Below, piece by piece: positions 17,564 through 25,907 of a DNA stretch of 64,000 nucleotides. A model generated the notes under the pieces. It saw only the letters and a program-made list of their open reading frames with translations, made no database searches and was not told the origin of the DNA. This stretch comes from Tritrichomonas musculus (Eukaryota; Parabasalia; Tritrichomonadida; Tritrichomonadidae): the NCBI GenBank assembly GCA_039105265.1, contig JAPFFF010000023.1, forward strand, positions 1,116,001 to 1,180,000, written 5' to 3'. Numbering within the stretch: the first letter of the stretch is position 1; every line of letters begins with the position of its first letter. A program made the position numbers and the translations under genes.

Positions 17564-17996
17564 ACTACTATACCTAAGGATGGTTCCTGATACTTCGTAT
17601 CATTCACCATCCTTAACATTAATTAACCCCTTTAACGCATCACCTCACGTTGAACTCACGTTGAACTCACGTTGAACTCACGTTGAACTCACGTTGAACT
17701 CATGTTGAACTCACGTTGAACTCACGTTGAACTCACGTTGAACTCATGTTGAACTCATGTCGAAACCTATGTCATCACCTCACGTTGAACTCATGTCAAA
17801 CCTATGTTAACACCTCATCATCCAACTCACGTCACAACACATGTTACCACCTCACCACATCATCTCACGTTGAACTCACGTCATCTAACTTAATGTGTCA
17901 TAATACTTCATTACATACTGGATAAAAACTTACAATCCCATTACATAATGTGTTTTGACTTTCATTTATATCAACATATTTTTAGCGTGCCTATTT
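17564..17996 (+). repeat. left terminal inverted repeat of element 2
   Basis: Pairs with the reverse complement of 36,934-37,366 over 433 bp with three differences noted. It contains near the tip a perfect nested hairpin (17,576-17,614), then a 12-bp minisatellite (CACGTTGAACT with CATG variants, about 11 units, 17,645-17,760), then unique sequence ending AGCGTGCCTATTT, 14 bp before the polymerase start codon. Confidence 0.92.
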
Positions 17997-18010
17997 TTGT
18001 TGCCATTTAA

Positions 18011-21000
18011 ATGGCTATCTACTATTTACTCGACGACAATAACGATGTTGTTATGCTCATATTAGAAGGCGATGATATGTATATATACGTTGATGATGGT
18101 ATTGAGTTTGTTATTGATGACGATGATAATGCACCATGCACATCCACATCTCCATCCACGATTATTAGCACCCTACAAATGATTGACGATGACCAATTCA
18201 TTGACTCACTTATGAATATCGATGCTGGTTACACATCCAAAACTGCTGAACGCATTCGTTATGAAGAGAACGTTCACGACACAGCTAAGTATCAACGTGA
18301 GATGAAACGTATGATGACTGCTATTAAAAGGCATGAAACATTTGAAGTTGACATTAATGATGATGATGAAACACGATATGCATTCACACAAGTGTTGAGA
18401 TACATACGTAAGAACAAATCAACTATGCCTAAACCAGTTGTATTAGGATACCCTCTTGAAGGCAGTCCAAAAGCATTCCCATTAAACAATGAGTTAGCTA
18501 TTGAAACAGCGATTAGTGCAATCCTTGGTGAAGTCACAGTTGAATCATTTGGTTCTGACACTGATCCTACGTTAATTGGTTTAGATTACATACCAGTTAG
18601 GTTTGTCGTTAGATTCATTACTATGACTAAGCATGATGGTAAAACAACATTCTATGAGAAGATTGATGGTGAATATAATGAACTCACTTCAGTTGATGCA
18701 TTTCGTGCTGCTTATGAAGGTGCATTCTTTCCATATGTTAACCTCATTCCATCGCTTGACTTAACACGTTATCAGATATACCATGAGGTTGATGCTAAAA
18801 ACTATACTGACAACTGCTTCGTATATGCATGCATTCAGTCAGGTGTATTCACTGATGATGAGATTGACAAGTTACGTGGCATGATGCGAACACGTTCAGT
18901 ACCTAACAAGAAAATACTTAAGATTGCAATCAACATGCAATGTCACTTCGTTGTATATCGCATTGATGAAACACGTGATATCAAACATCAAAAGCACTTC
19001 AGCATTGACACACGTAAGAATGCTAATGTTAAAGCTAATAGAATGGTTAGGTTGCTATTGTATAAAGGCCATTTCATGATAGATGAGAATGAGAAGTTGC
19101 CAATCACCACCTATTACATTGAACATAAGGATGAACTTGATAAAAACCATGCTGACCTTCCAGTTGAAAAACGATTTCGCATTAGAGGTGTTAATCAAAC
19201 AGGCTATCCACTCTACGCCACTGCTGATTGGACAGGTAATGATTTCACTAAGGTATTCCGTAAGATGTTTGAATGCAATTACTTCCGTGAGATTAATCAA
19301 TGTGAACAAAACATACTAACAACATGTGAATTTGATAACCATTTGAATGATTACATTGAACTCGACTATATTGAAACGTTATGTTGTCAAGAAGAAGAAT
19401 CTAAAGCCAAACGTATTACGCCATGGACAAGGGTTTACTACGCTGACTTCGAGACAGACGTAACGGTATCACCACACCGTCCATACCTGTGTTGTAGGTT
19501 TGATGGTAGAGGCTTTATTGATTACACTGGTGATGACATTGCAAAGCGATTCTTAGATGATTTATGTAACAATTCATTAACATACTTCCATAACCTTAAG
19601 TATGATGCTTGCTTCTTCATCAATGAACCAGGTTGGAATGTTCATGTTACACAACGTACTGGTACACTCTTGCAAGTAGTCATGGAACGACCTATAACGA
19701 TATACAACAAACGTAAAGGTGAATATGAAGATGTCATCAAGCGTTTAACATTCCGTAACAGTTACTCGCTCATACCAGCGCCTCTATCACAGTTCGGTAA
19801 TATGTTCAACCTCACATGTCATAAAGAAATCATGCCATATAAACTCTACACTGAAGCTAACATCAAACGTAAGGTGATACCATTCGATGAATTCAAAGAT
19901 CAATATCGTAACGAACACATTGATGATATGACATTAGATGAACTTACACAAGATTGCAAGCAGCTACTCAACAATGCACGACACGCTAATAGGTTATTCG
20001 AATACACATACAATGAATCCACACACATGATTGACATAATGAAATACGCTATGTTTTACTGCCGTGCAGATTGCTACACGCTCATGAAAGGCTTACTTAA
20101 GTTTGATCATGATCTTAATGAAGTATTCACCAATGCTAAGAGTAAATTCCCTGGCATTAACCAGTACATATCAATCAGCGCGATAGGTTATGACTTCGCA
20201 CGCACATACGGTTGCTTCAAAGCCTGCTTTAAACTATCGGGTAAGCCACAGAACTTCATCCAACGTTGTGTTAGTGGTGGTAGAACAATGACAGCTAACA
20301 ATGAGAAGCAATATGTTGAAGGTAAGATACAGGACTTCGATGCAGTCAGCTTATATCCATCTGCGATGTCGATCATGCCAGGCATACCAAAGGGTAAACC
20401 ACAAGTTATACCATCAAACACCACTCACGATCAACTCATGTGTTATGATACGTTCTTCATTGAGATCAATATCAAACGATTAACACCTAAATCAAAGTAT
20501 CCATATAGGTTCGGTCAAGTATTCATACGCAATGAAGCTGGTACTAAACTGTTTTGCAACCAACCAGTTGACCACTTCTACATTGACAAGATTGGTTTGA
20601 TTGATTTGATTGCAGCTTATGATGTTGAATATGAATTCATACGTGGATACTACTTCAATGATGGTTTCAACACACTCATCAATGACTTCATCAAAACGCT
20701 CTTCAACTTGAGAGTGACATACAAGCGTGAACGCAACCCACTTGAGAAGACCATCAAGTTGTTACTCAACTCAATCTATGGCAAGTCGATATTAAAGCCA
20801 ATCACAGATGAAGTTAAGATCGTTAACAATGATGATGTCATACCATACATATATCGCAACTATAACTATATCAAAGAGGTTGTTACCAATGACAATACTA
20901 AGGCATTCATTAAGGTAATCAAACCAATCAATGACCACTACAACCTACCACAGTTTGGTGCGACAGTGTTATCAGGGAGTAAACACATCATGAATCAAGT

Positions 21001-21475
21001 CATGACACTCGCTGAACAGAATGACATTGCAATATACTACCAAGATACTGATAGCATGCACTTAAATGAAGATGATGTTGATAAGTTAGCTGCTCTATTC
21101 AAAGCAACATATGGTAAAGAGTTAATTGGCAGTGACATGACACAGTTTCATTGCGACTTCGATTCATTCCCTGGTGCAGGAAAGCATATCCACTCACGTA
21201 AGCTCATTGCATTGGGTAAGAAGACATATCTCGATATACTCGTTGATGAACATGGCAATGAGGGGTATCATGTTAGGGCTAAAGGAATTCCAAATCAATG
21301 CATACTCAACAAGTGCAAACGCATGAACATCACTGTTGAAGAGCTATATGAACGTATGTATCAAGGTGAAGCAATCACATTTGACTTATCCGATGGTAGT
21401 ACCTGCTTCAAAAGGACAAAGTCATTTCAACAAATAACATTACCCCAATTCTGTCGTACGCTACAATTCAAGTAA
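18011..21475 (+). CDS. PolB: protein-primed family B DNA polymerase with N-terminal Cys/His domain
   Basis: A 1,154-residue protein. Exonuclease motifs are visible as YADFETD (about residue 476) and YFHNLKYDACFF (about 530). Polymerase motif A is DFDAVSLYPSAM (about 774), motif B is KLLLNSIYGKSI (about 914-925) and motif C is YYQDTDSMH (about 1009-1017). This order and length match protein-primed PolB of Mavericks, which replicates linear DNA from terminal proteins. Residues about 255-380 form an extra domain with DNCFVYACIQSGVFTDDEID (Cys269) and LYKGHFMIDE (His354), resembling a cysteine-protease-like fold; this is inference. The first 150 residues are acidic. It lies just inside the left terminal repeat, reading inward. 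Confidence 0.92.
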   Translation: MAIYYLLDDNNDVVMLILEGDDMYIYVDDGIEFVIDDDDNAPCTSTSPSTIISTLQMIDDDQFIDSLMNIDAGYTSKTAERIRYEENVHDTAKYQREMKRMMTAIKRHETFEVDINDDDETRYAFTQVLRYIRKNKSTMPKPVVLGYPLEGSPKAFPLNNELAIETAISAILGEVTVESFGSDTDPTLIGLDYIPVRFVVRFITMTKHDGKTTFYEKIDGEYNELTSVDAFRAAYEGAFFPYVNLIPSLDLTRYQIYHEVDAKNYTDNCFVYACIQSGVFTDDEIDKLRGMMRTRSVPNKKILKIAINMQCHFVVYRIDETRDIKHQKHFSIDTRKNANVKANRMVRLLLYKGHFMIDENEKLPITTYYIEHKDELDKNHADLPVEKRFRIRGVNQTGYPLYATADWTGNDFTKVFRKMFECNYFREINQCEQNILTTCEFDNHLNDYIELDYIETLCCQEEESKAKRITPWTRVYYADFETDVTVSPHRPYLCCRFDGRGFIDYTGDDIAKRFLDDLCNNSLTYFHNLKYDACFFINEPGWNVHVTQRTGTLLQVVMERPITIYNKRKGEYEDVIKRLTFRNSYSLIPAPLSQFGNMFNLTCHKEIMPYKLYTEANIKRKVIPFDEFKDQYRNEHIDDMTLDELTQDCKQLLNNARHANRLFEYTYNESTHMIDIMKYAMFYCRADCYTLMKGLLKFDHDLNEVFTNAKSKFPGINQYISISAIGYDFARTYGCFKACFKLSGKPQNFIQRCVSGGRTMTANNEKQYVEGKIQDFDAVSLYPSAMSIMPGIPKGKPQVIPSNTTHDQLMCYDTFFIEINIKRLTPKSKYPYRFGQVFIRNEAGTKLFCNQPVDHFYIDKIGLIDLIAAYDVEYEFIRGYYFNDGFNTLINDFIKTLFNLRVTYKRERNPLEKTIKLLLNSIYGKSILKPITDEVKIVNNDDVIPYIYRNYNYIKEVVTNDNTKAFIKVIKPINDHYNLPQFGATVLSGSKHIMNQVMTLAEQNDIAIYYQDTDSMHLNEDDVDKLAALFKATYGKELIGSDMTQFHCDFDSFPGAGKHIHSRKLIALGKKTYLDILVDEHGNEGYHVRAKGIPNQCILNKCKRMNITVEELYERMYQGEAITFDLSDGSTCFKRTKSFQQITLPQFCRTLQFK

Positions 21476-21539
21476 CACTACATTAATTCAATTTAACAAC
21501 ACGTTTTTTACCCATGTTATTTTTATTCACGCACAAACA

Positions 21540-21992
21540 ATGTCTGTCACTAGCTTCGTTCAAACAATCAAACCAACTAATGATGATAAGTTAATCGTCT
21601 ACCTTGATAGTAAGATATACCCTATTGAATTTGGCATTAGTGTACGACCATTATTAGTCATCGATGGTAACAGAACCATTGACATGAATGGGTTGATTAA
21701 CATATTTGGTAAGGTACCATACATAACTGTACGTGAGAATCGTTATCGAACCATTTATCGTAATCCAATGCTGTTGACCATTGACCTAACACCACGTCAG
21801 TTTGTATCAGACAACAATGAAACACATACCTATTACAAGTATTACATTGATAAGTTATGCTTACGTCATGAGTTGAAACGTTATGAATCAATCTATGCCA
21901 AAGCAAATGATGCCATCAATGAATTTAGAAGTAAACTCAATGAGCAGAACTCAGTTGAAGCATTTAGAAATGCTATTGATGATACAGTTTAA
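21540..21992 (+). CDS. hypothetical protein downstream of PolB
   Basis: A 150-residue protein, 64 bp after the polymerase stop and in the same direction. It is beta-rich in the first 100 residues (KLIVYLDSKIYPIEFGISVR; KVPYITVRENRYRTIYRNPM) and helical at the C-terminus (RHELKRYESIYAKANDAINE). Start context ACAATG with TCACGCA upstream, reminiscent of the short leaders of trichomonad genes. No family recognised; position suggests co-expression with replication functions. Confidence 0.6.
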   Translation: MSVTSFVQTIKPTNDDKLIVYLDSKIYPIEFGISVRPLLVIDGNRTIDMNGLINIFGKVPYITVRENRYRTIYRNPMLLTIDLTPRQFVSDNNETHTYYKYYIDKLCLRHELKRYESIYAKANDAINEFRSKLNEQNSVEAFRNAIDDTV

Positions 21993-22026
21993 ACGATTCA
22001 TTTTTGGTCACCAACTCAATGCTCAG

Positions 22027-22279
22027 TCAAGTGATAACTCAAGTCATCATTCAAGTCATCATTCAAGTGATAACTCAAGTCATCATTCAAGTCATCATTC
22101 AAGTGATAACTCAAGTCATCATTCAAGTCATCATTCAAGTCATCATTCAAGTCATCATTCAAGTGATAACTCAAGTCATCATTCAAGTCATCATTCAAGT
22201 GATAACTCAAGTCATCATTCAAGTCATCATTCAAGTCATCATTCAAGTGATACACTAAGCTATACATCAAGTGATACAC
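22027..22279. repeat. 12-bp minisatellite TCAAGTGATAAC / TCAAGTCATCAT
   Basis: About 20 tandem 12-bp units alternate between TCAAGTGATAAC and TCAAGTCATCAT. Because 12 is a multiple of three, all frames stay open and give spurious Ser-His-rich ORFs on both strands. The array follows the 150-residue gene. The inverted form of the same unit makes the array at 28,519-28,786. Confidence 0.9.
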
Positions 22280-22580
22280 CAAACACATCATTCAACACGT
22301 CATGCAAACGCAAAAACAAAAGTGCAAAAACCAACCGTCTTCGTGAGTGTGTTATGCATTCGATGAGGAATCAACATACGTACCCGGGATTGTACATCAA
22401 CCCCTCACAGGAAAGGAACTACACACACTATGGTTGGGGAACGTGATTTAACACGTTCATTACAAAGATACACCTACTAGTAGATGCTTTCGTGTTACAC
22501 ATATCACAAGCAATGGCTTACCTTAGGTGTTGATTCGCTACAGGCTCCATCACAAGTGTGATAAAATAACACGAAAAATC

Positions 22581-22653
22581 GGTACTGCTATGAATCGAAC
22601 TCATGCCTGCCGCCGAAGCTGGGAGACACGCTTCATGACTCAACCACTGTACC
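22581..22653 (-). other. tRNA-like sequence (A-box/B-box-like)
   Basis: On the minus strand this 73-nt stretch begins GGTACAG and ends CAGTACC, which can pair over six of seven positions. It contains TGGTACAGTGGTTGAG, similar to a tRNA A box, and GAGTTCGATTC, similar to a B box, at tRNA-like spacing. The predicted D and anticodon arms are poor and I cannot assign an anticodon. Possibly a degenerate tRNA, a tRNA-derived sequence or an internal Pol III promoter. It lies in a 350-bp gene-free stretch between 22,446 and 22,797. Confidence 0.3.
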
Positions 22654-22797
22654 ACGTCTGGCCAGACACTAATTAGTTGCAATATGATATTTAAACCATT
22701 CCCACTACATTGCATAATGCATTACGTAATAAGCACATAAAATTTTTCATTTTGTTTTCATATCACATTTCATAATATGATTTTTATCTCATTGCAA

Positions 22798-23043
22798 ATG
22801 TCAAACATCAACACTGAATTGTTTAACGATACAGCTGTAGTTAAATCACTCAAATCAAAGCAGGGTATTGTTAATGAACCTAAAAAGCGTAGTCGTAAAA
22901 AGCTTTACCTCACTGATGAAGAACGTATCAATGCTAGAAGGCAACAACAAAAGCAATACCGTGAACGTAAAAAGCAAGAGCTCATTGAGTTGCGTGCATT
23001 TAAGGCTGCCATAACAACCAACATTAGTGCAGAACAAAAATAG
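22798..23043 (+). CDS. small basic protein with bZIP-like helix
   Basis: Start placed at 22,798 (MSNINTELFNDTAVVKSLKS) because of the CAAATG context with T5 upstream shared by other genes; an upstream Met at 22,777 is less likely. The 81 residues include a strongly basic segment (PKKRSRKKLYLTDEERINAR, then RQQQKQYRERKKQELIELRA) that would form a long DNA-binding-type helix. It could be a terminal-protein-like, packaging or regulatory DNA-binding protein; unproven. It converges on the minus-strand gene at 23,051 with 7 bp between stops. Confidence 0.6.
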   Translation: MSNINTELFNDTAVVKSLKSKQGIVNEPKKRSRKKLYLTDEERINARRQQQKQYRERKKQELIELRAFKAAITTNISAEQK

Positions 23044-23050
23044 ATCATTT

Positions 23051-23809
23051 TTACAGCGTCATCTTTGGTGGATCACATGGGTTGACCTTAATCGTAACGA
23101 ACATAGGTGACATCAACTTAACTGGTTGATATTCGAAGTCAACCAACTCCAACTCAATCTGTTTGAATGAATCAATGTTAACAACATTTTTGATTGGCTT
23201 ACCATACGTTTCAAAGTTCTGTATGATTGGCACACCATATCGAATGACTTGATCAATGCTAGCTATCACTGATGGTGTATACTCAACGTTATCTAAGTTG
23301 GATTGAATAGCTTGACCTTGCTTTGATATCAAGTATAGCTTGTTAGCGTAGTCTAATATTGGAATGTCACATTTTGTTGCCACACCATTTGTCAATTGTT
23401 GGTTAAGCGGCAAGTTATACAACCCAGTAATCAATGCTAAGCGATGTGATATTGATTTGACATTGAAGTCATCAACATGTGGTGTTAAATAAATGATGTT
23501 AGTATTGTTATTTATACGTGTTTCCATAATTGGTTGCCCATTAGCATCTTGCACGTTAAACAAATCGGGTATATCAGTTGGTATTGAATAGTATCTGTCT
23601 TCCAACACCTTAGTGGTAATGTGATGTGTATGTGCTATATCATTATCATCCCACTCATATGTTATACTATCATCGCTTGATATAAGTAACACATTCTTTG
23701 TATTGATTGACGCAACGTAGTACTCGATATATTGACAGTTCCATGGTATTTGTATGTTAGCACGTATACGATTGTAGTCTGGCCCAATGCTTTTCAATGA
23801 AAGTATCAT
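23051..23809 (-). CDS. hypothetical structural protein candidate
   Basis: Start chosen at 23,809 (MILSLKSIGPDYNRIRANIQ). The 252-residue protein is rich in beta-prone strands (CQYIEYYVASINTKNVLLIS; NNTNIIYLTPHVDDFNVKSI), and its size would suit a single jelly-roll penton (minor capsid) protein, which Polintons are known to carry. I see no diagnostic motif, so this is only a candidate. Its start lies 14 bp from the start of the fibre-like gene on the other strand, suggesting coordinated expression of structural genes. Confidence 0.55.
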   Translation of the reverse strand: MILSLKSIGPDYNRIRANIQIPWNCQYIEYYVASINTKNVLLISSDDSITYEWDDNDIAHTHHITTKVLEDRYYSIPTDIPDLFNVQDANGQPIMETRINNNTNIIYLTPHVDDFNVKSISHRLALITGLYNLPLNQQLTNGVATKCDIPILDYANKLYLISKQGQAIQSNLDNVEYTPSVIASIDQVIRYGVPIIQNFETYGKPIKNVVNIDSFKQIELELVDFEYQPVKLMSPMFVTIKVNPCDPPKMTL

Positions 23810-23823
23810 TTTATCGATGGTAA
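23810..23823. promoter_or_regulatory. 14-bp divergent start region
   Basis: Fourteen bp (TTTATCGATGGTAA) separate the minus-strand start at 23,809 from the plus-strand start at 23,824. Length and outline (TTT...TAA) equal those of 427-440 in element 1. Confidence 0.4.
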
Positions 23824-25854
23824 ATGATAGCACCACTTGCAGCTCAAGCACTATCACTCACTGATAAAGGTTACGATATAAGAATACGTGATGGAGAACT
23901 AAAATTAACACGTAATGGCAAAACAGATGATGTACATATCAATTGCATCTATACTAAGAATGAAATCGATGATGTATTACAATCAATGCAAACAACCATT
24001 AAGGATAATACTCAATTCACACTTAATGAATCAGATCAGCTTTACCTATACAAACCATCATCCATAAGTCAAACGTCAAAGTACTATGTCATGACATGGA
24101 ACATCGATTCAAACTACAACATACCACTTGACACACGCTTTGAATTCAATGATTATCTCTATGGCCACTCATGGGCATTGACATGGAATGGTAAATCATG
24201 GTCAGGTAATAACGTCGTTAACTTATCATTCGCTAAGCAGTCAACCACAACCAACAACAATGGCAGTCCATGTTTAATCGTTCAACACTCTGACTACATC
24301 GTTAAGTGGTTATCATGCATTGAAACCGTTACTGACACATCAAACGTTGCAACCTTACTATCAAACCACATCACCAACTGGAGAGTGGCATATAAGGATG
24401 GCACCATCATTGAACTTAATGAATCGAACTCAACGATCAAACTATCGTCAACACCTAAGTACACCATCAATGGCAGCTCATGTGATGCACAAGAGTTTAC
24501 CATCAAAGTCAACAACATCAAATCAGACAATCTACTCTACTTGATGGCCGACATTACATTCACCGTTAATGATGAACTATACGTCACCCCATTGAGATGG
24601 GATCTTCATCCAATATCACCACTCAGCATGAGTTACATTCATACATGGAACGATAACCCAGTCATTGAATCATTCAACTATCGTCGTGAAGCAGTGCGTT
24701 CAAACAAGGTAGTACCAGAGGCAAATGCTAATAATGACATCAACATCTACATTGAAAAGCAGTACTTCGAACAAACACCACAACTAGCTGATGATACATT
24801 CAATCCATTCGATGTAATGATCATACAACAGTTTTATGAAGTTAAACCTGATCCACGTAATTGTACCACGCTCGTCACAGATCATAACGTGTACTCATCG
24901 AAAATCATATGGGCAGATAACATCATGACAATGCGTAGGGATCTAAACGTAGTTGGTGGTACTGTTGACGTACTAGCATATGACTACTCCACTTTACGTG
25001 CAATCATCAATGGCATACAAGAACAACTACGATTACAAGCAGCTTACAATGAATTCACTGACTCGATCAAGAGTGGCCTATCCATTGCTAATGACATACT
25101 CAGTGTATTAACTGGATTCGTTAAGATGGTGAGTGCATTATCAAACCTAACGATGAGCAGTGATAACGTGAGTATCAACACATATCGTACTGAAGATTTC
25201 ACCTACCCTGGTTTAGGCGGTGATGATTACCCAGGTGGCAAGCAACCAATCAGTGGTAAGTTCATACTTGATATGGACACTAATGCAGAGAGCCATGTGC
25301 TTAGACGATTCATACCTGGTCAGACAACCATACCAGCAGCGGTATCATCTATGACAGCAACTGATCTCGTACTAACTGCATTAGATTCATTAACTCAAAT
25401 TGGCAATGCAACTACCACATTGATTGCTGGGGGTTTGACACTAGATCGCATACCAGCCATAGTTGATGCAACACGTACGATTCGACAATCACTGCATACC
25501 ATCACTGACTCTGTACGTGAGTTGCGACGTAGATGGAGAGAACGAACTAACAACAATACCATTGTCGATCACACTATTACTAACACTGATGAGATGGAGT
25601 TAGATGATATTGATGATGATGCAACTACCACCAACACACCAGCTGTTAGATTGACTCTTGAAACAGTTACCAATACATCAGCTTTTAGTCAACCATTATT
25701 CGGTGATCATACCATTGAATCATTATCAAACCTATCAATAGATGAACTACTTGATTTGAACACATACGATCCAATTGAAGGTCCACAAATAGGTGACATC
25801 ATGGTTAGACGAGTTGTACATATAATAATTACTCAACATCGACACTCAAAGTAA
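23824..25854 (+). CDS. fibre-like structural protein A
   Basis: A 676-residue protein. The N-terminal half shares with the element 1 fibre protein the segment YKPSSISQTSKYYVMTWNID and the downstream SWALTWNGKSWSG block. The shared core follows: QQFYEVKPDPRNCTTLVTDH and SSKIIWADNIMTMRRDLNV (about residues 330-385), then a hydrophobic/helical stretch (SGLSIANDILSVLTGFVKMV). The C-terminus is Thr/Asn-rich. It probably forms part of a fibre or spike together with the paralogue immediately downstream. Start context is TAAATG. Confidence 0.65.
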   Translation: MIAPLAAQALSLTDKGYDIRIRDGELKLTRNGKTDDVHINCIYTKNEIDDVLQSMQTTIKDNTQFTLNESDQLYLYKPSSISQTSKYYVMTWNIDSNYNIPLDTRFEFNDYLYGHSWALTWNGKSWSGNNVVNLSFAKQSTTTNNNGSPCLIVQHSDYIVKWLSCIETVTDTSNVATLLSNHITNWRVAYKDGTIIELNESNSTIKLSSTPKYTINGSSCDAQEFTIKVNNIKSDNLLYLMADITFTVNDELYVTPLRWDLHPISPLSMSYIHTWNDNPVIESFNYRREAVRSNKVVPEANANNDINIYIEKQYFEQTPQLADDTFNPFDVMIIQQFYEVKPDPRNCTTLVTDHNVYSSKIIWADNIMTMRRDLNVVGGTVDVLAYDYSTLRAIINGIQEQLRLQAAYNEFTDSIKSGLSIANDILSVLTGFVKMVSALSNLTMSSDNVSINTYRTEDFTYPGLGGDDYPGGKQPISGKFILDMDTNAESHVLRRFIPGQTTIPAAVSSMTATDLVLTALDSLTQIGNATTTLIAGGLTLDRIPAIVDATRTIRQSLHTITDSVRELRRRWRERTNNNTIVDHTITNTDEMELDDIDDDATTTNTPAVRLTLETVTNTSAFSQPLFGDHTIESLSNLSIDELLDLNTYDPIEGPQIGDIMVRRVVHIIITQHRHSK

Positions 25855-25907
25855 GCGACATTGAATTACTATACCTTGACTTGACGTTGCCACATCAAGA
25901 GCATACC

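Noticed and set aside
21883-22446. 187-codon ORF with SSHH repeats
   Set aside because: Its length comes from the 12-bp minisatellite; the start overlaps the 150-residue gene in another frame. The non-repetitive tail (about 50 codons) is too little support.
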